This document shows, one piece after another, positions 56,713 through 64,000 of a DNA stretch of 64,000 nucleotides. This stretch comes from Denticeps clupeoides. Its lineage: Eukaryota; Chordata; Actinopteri; Clupeiformes; Denticipitidae. The position numbers and the translations under genes were made by a program. The notes beneath the pieces are model-generated. The model was not told where the DNA came from, searched no databases, and worked only from the letters and a program-made list of their open reading frames with translations. The DNA lies in contig NC_041715.1 of assembly GCF_900700375.1 (NCBI RefSeq), positions 12,363,417 to 12,427,416 of the forward strand, read 5' to 3'. Within the stretch, counting starts at the first letter, position 1; the number at the start of each line of letters is the position of its first letter.

Positions 56713-59700
56713 GGCCCTTCACACCAATTCACAGTCAACACCTACCTCACCAACAAACACAGGCACACACTTACCGTCATTTTAGATCCCTGCGTCTGGG
56801 TTCCAAATTCTATAAAACAACAGTTCATTCGGTTAAAAGATGACTAAAATTCACCCGTAGAAGTTGTGAAGATGGATGCTTGCCGCCATACCCAGAGCTG
56901 TGTTCTCCGGGCCTTTCTGGGTTGCCATGTTGGGCTCGTTCTGCTGGCAGTAGAAGCGCAGCAGACACTGTTGGTCACAGAAGTGCTTCATCTCAGCGCG
57001 CCACTGCACAGACTCAGTCAGGTTCCCCTGCACCTTACAGCAGTCGCAGCGCGCCGCCTGGTGGACATGGGGGGAAATGCACAATCATCTCATATCTCCC
57101 TCCAATACATACATACATGATTTTCATTGATAATTGCAAGAATGAATGTGGCAGGAAATGTTGGGGGGTGGGGGAACTATTTTAAAACTATTTTCAACAA
57201 CGATTAAGTTTAGAAACTGAATGAAATCATTATCGTGTTTTTTGAGAAGCTGGCAGCTGCACTGACCTTATAGTACCAGTCATGGAACTGCTTGGCACAG
57301 CTATCGCTGCAGAAGTCCCTTGTGAGTCCATCAATCTGATTGGTGACCCCTCTCTTACACATCTGAGTGCAATGGTTACACGTCACACACTTCAGGCCCA
57401 AGCGGCGGGCAAAGTCTTGCTTAAACATCAGTTTACAACCTACACATACAATCCAAAAAATAGAAAAGAAAAGTGCTGTAAATATGTTCAAGCTGCTCTG
57501 ACTATAGCAAATAAAAGTGAATTTCATATGACCTTGAAAACAATGTCTAAAATCAAAGTTGACAAGTCTGTACAAAACGTTGGGCTTGTTTTTGGCAATC
57601 TTGCTATTATGTGTCATACATTAAATGCTAATTGCACACCAAAATTCAAGGCAACAAGAAAAGAAGTGAGACGCTCACCTTCACTGCAAAAGGGTTTTTT
57701 GACTCCGGAAAACTTGACCGTCTCGTGGAGCGTCTTTTCTTCCTGGCAGTACTCGCAGAAGGTAACAATGCAGTGGAGTTTCTTGTAATCCTCACAGCAG
57801 GGCTTACTGCAGAACTGGTAGACTTTACTCTGCAGAACAGGGAACATGTGAAGAAAAAAGAAAAACACTGACTCACATTGAGCCTGACACGTGCAAGAAC
57901 AAATTATGATAATTCTAGAAAAGGCAGGTTAGATCCTCTGCAGAAAACGGACACCACCGGTACAGTACACATTCCCAGAAACATCCGTAGATTGATGCAG
58001 ACTCTCCAGCGTATAAATGACCATAGTCTTGTGCAGAACCATTGGAGCAGACACTGCACAGACCTTTCAAACAAACTATAAGCCCGCCATCTAATCTTTA
58101 ACAATGTAAATGTGCACAGATGCAGTTTCATTGGAGGGCAAAGAAAACATTTCAGAAATCTAAAGCCACACATTTTGGTCAAAGATGCTCACAATTTAGA
58201 AACATTCATTGCAACTGACTGTCCTTTATTTTTTTATTTTTTGGACGGTGCTTTGCTCATTGGCACCTGGCCCCATTAACAAAGGTACCAATAATTTGTC
58301 AATTTAAACACTAAATAAAAGCTAAAGATTGGGCATGAGTGAGCAAGAAACAACTGTGCCGTTATACGTAGTACAAAACACGACAGTGCGGCATACCTCC
58401 ATTTAGCCACGGAAACACAGAATTGTCCAGGCACACGTCTCACCTCCCACTCCAGAACCTCCGGCTTCAGGCTGAAGGTGCCCCTACAGTAGTTACACTT
58501 CAGCTGGAGGTCGCTGGGCGTCTGTCCGTTGGTGGAATTCTGTACTGTGGAGTTCTGCAGGGGAAGAGCAGGAAGGAATGAGGTTAGATCTGAATTTCTC
58601 TGGCTCATTGTAATGTATCACAAGAATATTTTTCCGACTAATATAAATTTAGTGAAGAATGTAGTCAAAATGGTTAAACAAAATTTATATGATTATATAG
58701 GTGATATTTATGAAATTACAGATGATACAAATTGTGTCCATAAATTAGGACAAAGTGTATACTGATGTAAACATGGCAATTAAGATTGAGTGACAAATAC
58801 CTGAAATTTTGTGACACATTGCGAGCTGCAGAAGTTTAAGACCTTTCCTTCGGGCAGGTTGGCCTGATACTGAGGTAATGCATTCCTCTTGCAGAAATGA
58901 CATGAAGGTTCCACGTCTGCAGAAAGAGAGAAAGAGAGAGAGTGCTCATTAACAATGCAAACGTGACCTGACCAATTATATGATAGAAGTTGACCCGTCG
59001 GATGGGGTCAGGTCGGGTTCGGGCCAAAATGTACAGCTCTATTCCATAGCATCTCAATTTGGTTGAGGTCTGGGCTCCAAAAGGCACATTTTTTCTTTAT
59101 TTGCTTTACATTTCCAACATTTATCAGATGGCCTTATCCAGAGCGCCTTACAATCAGTAGTTACAGGGACAGTCCCGCTGGAGACACTCAGTGTTTATGG
59201 TTGTTTTAAGTCACATTATACTTATTAATACCCTTGACTTAGATGAAGATCAGATCACATTTGATGACAACTGAATGCATAAAACCATATTTTTTCTTCA
59301 CGTAGAAAATGTGTATGAGTGTCAATGCAAGGTCTCACTTTGCACAGCTGCAAACTTGTTCTTGCTCATGCATGTAGTGGAACAATACGGTTCCATAGTG
59401 CCACTGGGCCCGATGCAGTGAGTAACGTCGAACGACCGGCACATCGTCTTACAGCCACTGCAGGCCAGCATCTTCCCGTGAGCCTGCAAAACGACGACAG
59501 AAGAACCGATATGGTAAGGGGCACAGAGAATAAGGAACACGGACGCTTCGCCATGAGCGAAATATACCCCGAACGCTTTACACTTAGAATCAAGATATTG
59601 TGACTGAACACTCAGGCCATGATGAGCAGTCGCTGAGCTGCTGACCTGCTTGTAGTCCCTGATGCAGTTCTGGCTGCAGAAGCGTTTCTGCTGGCCATCG

Positions 59701-62700
59701 ATGAGGAGGAAGTGATTCGCCGTGGCGCGGCTGGGCAGGTAGTTGCCACACTGCTCGCAGCAGTTCATGATGAGGCCGTTGGCCATGCGGTACCGGTTGA
59801 AGCAGGAATCGCTGCAGATCTTATGAGTGACATTCTTGAAGCTCACCTCATGTCGAATCTAGGGAACAGAACGTAGAACATGAACGCTGCAGGAAAAAAA
59901 ATAAACTAAATCTATTCAGAACCGTGGTAACCATGGAAACCAGGGCTCAGACTCTCTGTGTACAACATTAGTGCTTGGTGCCTACTGACCTCTGTCAGCT
60001 TGTTGCAGACAGTGCACTTGGTTTTCAGGGCGCTTTTGGGAGGGTTCTGCTTGTTCTCATAGGCGCCCAAGCAGCCAGTGCTGCAGAACTCCTGGAAAGA
60101 TTCACTGGAGTCCACTTGGGCCACAATCGTGCCTTTCATACTAGTTATGTCCCTGTTGGTGACAGTACATATTTAGACTGATTGTTAGAACACACTTCAT
60201 GACCACTAGCACATGTACAGATGAGAAGATCTTATTCAGTCCCTCTAAGATTTTTTTGTGTGGGTTTTGGTGGGATTGTGTATAGATGTTTCCTGTAGGT
60301 GAACACTGTGTTAGAATGTGAAAATTGGTAAGTATTGGTAAGAATAGCAAGTTCCCACAGATTTTATAACTTGTGGTAATGTTGAATGTGTGTTGTGACT
60401 GCGGGTAAATCCTGGAGGGACTGTTCATTGCCTTAGAAATCATAAATCTTTAGGGGCAAACCTCATACTTTTTGCACATGGTGCAGTTCTTCTTGGGCTG
60501 GGGTTTGTGTGAGAAGGCAGAGAGGCAGGTGGTGGAGCAGAACAGGTGGGCAGAGCCTTTGCGCTGGTAGGCCGTCTGGCCCTTCTTCAGGGGTTTCTTG
60601 CAGTTTGCACAGGTGACCTTGACTGTGCGCGGAGGCTGCTGGGAGCCAGAGGGGGACTGGCCCTGTGGCTTGGGGAGGGAGGCTGCAGGAGATGGAGAGT
60701 CCACCCCTGTCTGCTTCTGGTTACGGGGGAAAGATGCCGACTGAGAGATCCATGAATCTGGTTATTGGAAGAGAGAAGGTTGGTAACAAGAGGTTTTGTG
60801 ATTGTCATTGTAAAATACAGCACAGCACACAACGAAATGTGTTCTCTGCCTTTAACCATCACCCTGTGTGAGCAGTGGGCAGCCATGACAGGCGCCCGGG
60901 GAATCGAACCAGCAACCTTCTGATTACGAGTCAGTTACCTTCCCACAAGGCCACCACTGCCATGAAATGTACGTTTTTGACTGAACATGATGAAATTACA
61001 TTCAAAGCATTTATCAGACGCCCTTATCCAGAGCGACTTGCAATCAGTAGTTACAGGGACAGTCCCCCCCTGGAGACACTCAGGGTTAAGTGTCTTGCTC
61101 AGGGACACAATGGTAGTAAGTAAATGGTAGTAAACTGGAACTTTGTGGTTGTCTGGTTCATAGGTGAGTGTGTTACCCGCTAGGCTACTACGACCACACA
61201 CCCAAAGATGTATGCTTGAGTAATGCACATTTTGTTTTGCAGGTAGGACTAAAAACAGGATTGAACTGGACTCCAGGATTCAAGTCCCCACTGCATGGTT
61301 TGATCTGACTGAATAGCTAAAACAATGATACATAAATACCAACAAACATCACGCAGTGTCTTCGCAACCTGGCTACACTACACAAGGCTATTACCATGGA
61401 AACTGATTCCAGTTTAAACTGAGCTTTGTTAATATTTTACCCAGTAATATTTGTGCAAGTGCAATATCATTAATTTTACTGCCTTTAGCACAGTTGCGTT
61501 TTCATACTGAAACAGAACTTTAATCTGTTTCGCCCGAATCACAAAATAAATGTGATAAGCCAGGAAGGGTGTTATTAACACTGCCGGAGACAACAGCCCC
61601 AAGTCTGAGTCACATATACTGTGGAATGAGTACGGTTACTCAGGGTAGGGCATGTTAGTCCAGGCATGACTGCTTTATCTTTAGTTTAGTTGCATGCTAC
61701 ATACTCGATTGATCCGTAATGATGATTTCCCACAGATAAGACAAGCTTTTTTTTACCAGTGAACTGCACAAAAAGTAGAGTAACTGAAAATAATAACTAC
61801 ATACTTCACCTGAATAAGGAGTGAATTTAGAGGTGGGCGGGAAAATAAAAATAAAATAATGTGTGTGCATACAACAATCAGTTTGATGAAACACAATATT
61901 AATTAACGAAGCAGCAAGATGAGGTAAATCTAAAATTTCAAGCTGTTATACAAGCAAGAAACTACGACCACACCGCAATCAATTCATTCTGATTGAGGAC
62001 CTGAAAGGTACATTTCTCAAAACCAGAGCTGGAACTTTTTTGGAACATAACCGGGCGTGTCCATTCAGGCCTTCATTTCTATTGTTGATATGAACATCTA
62101 ATGGGTAAAAAAAAGCTATATACACGTGAGGTGAAATTACCAGGCCTCTGGTGTGTGCCTGTCTCTCCATTCTGCACAGGCTGGCTGGCATTGCTGACCC
62201 GGCCAGGGTTGAAGGTGGGTGAGGGCCGGGCACTGGAACCAACAGTCTGGCTCTGCTGGGCATCAGGGTTCAGGCTAAACGTGCTGCTAATTTGCAGACC
62301 GTTCTCCACGGCTTCGCCCAAATTGACCCCGCCCTGCAGTGATGTCACACTGGTGATCATCAGGTTCATGTCTCCCTGAGTTTCCGAAGGTGTGTCTGCT
62401 GCGTCTGACGACGCCCCCTCTGAAGAGGAGGATGTGGTGCCAAGCGTGGTGACGCAGGCGATCTTTATTTCTGACTGAGGGTCCGTGCTGCTCAGCACAC
62501 TGTCTGAGGGTGGACCTTTCACAGCTGCTTGGGCGGAGGGGTCCTCCTCATCATCGATGACAATGGGCTCGCTCTGAGTGATGGATGTTGAATTGGAGGC
62601 AGCAGTGGTAGCAGGAGAGGCTGGTGTCACAGATGATGCTGCGTCTGTTGTTGCCATGGCAGCAGGCTCCGCACAGTCTGCGAGTTTGGCGGCTGCAGCA

Positions 62701-62981
62701 GTGGCATCTGCTTGGGTGTGGCCTGCACCTGAAAGGGTTGTGGTCTGTGCAAGAGGAGGGGTCTGTTCCACCAGAACGACATCATCATCATTGTCCTCGC
62801 CAGTTTTAGGCACAGCCGTTGCCGTGGCAACTGACTCACCGCCACACCCATCTGTGGTCACGGCCTGCTCCTCCTGGGTAGTGGTTTCCAGAGACTCCTC
62901 CCCCTCCCTCTGTTCCGGCTCTTCCTCTGTGGCTATTTTCCCCTCCTCCACCTCTGTCCTGGGCTCCAGATCTCCATCCAT
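52228..62981 (-). CDS. zmym2: Zinc finger MYM-type protein 2
   Basis: Nuclear MYM-zinc-finger protein that binds SUMO and works with LSD1/CoREST-type repressor complexes. Twenty-two coding exons (minus): 62981-62141, 60757-60469, 60152-59990, 59858-59646, 59483-59339, 58916-58801, 58554-58444, 57829-57679, 57439-57267, 57057-56892, 56809-56775, 56677-56536, 56405-56278, 55994-55838, 55539-55390, 54809-54697, 54388-54208, 54107-53962, 53849-53735, 53427-53185, 52790-52676, 52438-52228. They sum to 4104 bases, 1367 residues (human 1377), with no break. The N-terminus has SUMO-interaction-type DDDVVLVEQ and PIVIDDEED. Then follows the MYM finger array ([54 protein letters not shown]-like and others), the Pro/Val-rich [15 protein letters not shown], and a C-terminal domain with [28 protein letters not shown] and [19 protein letters not shown]. 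The last part is an acidic [13 protein letters not shown]. Start chosen because it opens exon 1 and is followed by acidic family-like sequence. Confidence 0.95.
56680..56712. repeat. (GA)n microsatellite forming the pyrimidine tract of a zmym2 acceptor
   Basis: On the minus strand the run reads (ct)n directly before ctcag, the acceptor of exon 56677-56536. Confidence 0.85.
58243..58272 (-). repeat. Tiny SINE family A fragment
   Basis: ggacggtgctttgctcattg then gcacctgg match the minus-strand body of family A. About 30 bases in a zmym2 intron. Confidence 0.5.
59103..59200 (-). repeat. SINE family B tail fragment
   Basis: tttacatttccaacatttat, then cagatggccttatccagagc and acaatcagtagttacaggga. 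Only the 3' half of the element is present. Confidence 0.8.
60788..60962 (-). repeat. SINE family A copy in zmym2 intron 1
   Basis: Minus-strand copy from gtgattgtcattgtaaaata to the head mirror cacaaggccaccactgcc. A body segment is missing between cgcccggggaa and tcgaaccagc. Confidence 0.88.
60992..61197 (-). repeat. SINE family B copy in zmym2 intron 1
   Basis: Minus-strand copy starting attcaaagcatttatcagac with a small internal duplication of aatggtagtaa and the head mirror acccgctaggctactacgac. It lies 30 bases from the family A copy, a second close A/B pairing. Confidence 0.88.
61198..62140 (-). other. zmym2: zmym2 intron 1, remainder
   Basis: AT-rich with no recognised element. Confidence 0.5.
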
Positions 62982-63107
62982 TGCTTAGGCAACCACCTGT
63001 TGACGCGTACGCAAACACAGACAGGTGAGAGACAGACTGACAGGGGACAGACACAGTCTGAAGTAATACCTGCCTCCTTACAGAACCGTAACAGGCATTA
63101 GACACGA
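62982..63107 (-). other. zmym2: zmym2 5' UTR start and upstream intron
   Basis: A minus-strand acceptor ctgtcag or gtacgcgtcaacag lies just upstream of the ATG at 62981, so the 5' UTR is expected to continue from an exon beyond the window or in the remaining kilobase. It was not located. Confidence 0.4.
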
Positions 63108-63117
63108 TCCATGAGCG

Positions 63118-63297
63118 ACTTATCCCTTATCCAGAGCGACTTACAATCAGTAGTTAACGGGACAGTCCCCCCCATGGAGCAACTTGGGGTTAAGTGTCTT
63201 GCTCAGGGACACGATGGTAGTAAGTGTGATTTGAACCTGGGTCTTCTGGGTCATAGGTGAGTGTGTTACCCACTAGGCTACTACCAACCTAGTCCAT
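63118..63297 (-). repeat. SINE family B copy upstream of the zmym2 coding start
   Basis: Minus-strand copy from ttatcccttatccagagcga to the head mirror acccactaggctactaccaa. The extreme 3' tail is replaced. Confidence 0.88.
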
Positions 63298-64000
63298 AAG
63301 TCCAAATTGATCAAGTTAACAGGTTACAAAGAACACATGGCTCAGAACTCAAACAAGTATCTGTCTATTCACACAGGTTATGGCTAAATTAGCCACATGT
63401 GCCCAGAAGGCCGAAAACCACCACCAAACAACAAATGCACATCACTGTGATTGGTGGAGTGACTATTTGACTAATAGCAATGCATCAACTGACAATTGGG
63501 TTTTGCTGTCAATCCCTGTCATCCATAATCCAGTTCATTATTTGGCAAAATTTCCCCACCATCGGCAGCCTTTTCCATCTCAGTGAATCCCCATCTTAGA
63601 CTTCCACTTTCAATGTCCTCTTAAATATCTCTGCAGCCTCACTGTGCAGCAAGTCCACGGTTGCCGTAGCGATGACACTGCTACAGGGATTCGGTGTCCA
63701 TAGGACCAGGTGGTCTCCTTTCTATTTAGCAGCAACACACATGCAAATACAGAATTAAAGTTACATGAAAAAGGATTCATTTCTGGAATGAAGGTGATGC
63801 CACCAGGAAGGCTGTAATGGCGTCACTTTGCTGAAGAGGGGATGGGTGGGGTGAATACAAATTCAGAGCAACTCAACAGCCATGCTGCTCCACAGCAAGC
63901 GGAAACAAGGTCACAGATTCCCCACCATGGGATCCATTTTGGCTCAGCCCCATACAGAGATTTATTCAACTCACATGAAGTCAGGCCTAACTAAATCCAT
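63298..64000. other. Window end, nothing recognised
   Basis: Probably zmym2 5' intron. No exon or repeat family was recognised. Confidence 0.45.

Noticed and set aside
1-64000. Retroviral, LTR or other capsid-bearing elements
   Set aside because: No gag, pol, envelope or paired-LTR signal was recognised anywhere in the window.

Overview
The window is nuclear DNA of a ray-finned fish, very probably a teleost. It carries multi-exon vertebrate genes with GT-AG introns, tRNA-derived SINEs in many copies, Tc1/mariner relics, and (CA)n and other microsatellites. Eight protein-coding genes lie in the order xpo4 (3' end only, +), eef1akmt1 (+), il17d (-), ift88 (-), cryl1 (+), a beta connexin of the GJB2/GJB6 group (+), gja3 (+), zmym2 (-). 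From memory of the human map, this is the human 13q12.11 block (the DFNB1 deafness locus and its neighbours) with relative orientations kept. Here one beta-connexin gene stands where mammals have two. Exon models were built by hand from splice sites, reading phase and family resemblance.

Region by region: 1-3100 holds a SINE and the last three coding exons and 3' UTR of xpo4. 3100-5060 is intergenic and carries a decayed Tc1-like transposon. 5606-7377 is the four-exon methyltransferase gene eef1akmt1, with a nested pair of SINEs in its last intron. 7773-8313 is an internally deleted Tc1-like element with long inverted ends. 8346-9581 is the two-exon cytokine gene il17d. 9831-10980 is an unusual 29-bp minisatellite lying between the il17d start and the last ift88 exon. 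11047-22178 is ift88 (25 recognised coding exons plus three candidate microexons). Its last intron holds a second, 33-bp minisatellite that was duplicated and hit twice by SINEs. 23319-36172 is cryl1 (8 coding exons), divergent from ift88. 37724-38524 and 42056-43333 are the two connexins, each with its coding sequence in one exon. 44100-50500 is a gene-free stretch with a few GC-rich islands that may be regulatory. 52228-62981 is zmym2 (22 coding exons, about 1367 residues), read on the minus strand.

The genes are not an operon and do unrelated jobs: nuclear transport (xpo4), lysine methylation of eEF1A (eef1akmt1), secreted cytokine (il17d), intraflagellar transport (ift88), sugar-acid dehydrogenase (cryl1), gap junctions (the two connexins), and a nuclear SUMO-binding zinc-finger protein (zmym2). 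What links them is old synteny, probably held together by shared regulatory DNA around the connexins.

The oddest signal is the 29-bp array. Five flanking units and the roughly 940-bp core differ at exactly the seven adenines of the unit, each of which is cytosine in the core, with no other difference between the two consensus units. The core is nearly adenine-free on the plus strand (8 A by hand count in 9976-10910). The same neighbourhood shows small indels in the ift88 coding sequence, so an assembly artefact has to be excluded before a biological explanation is accepted.
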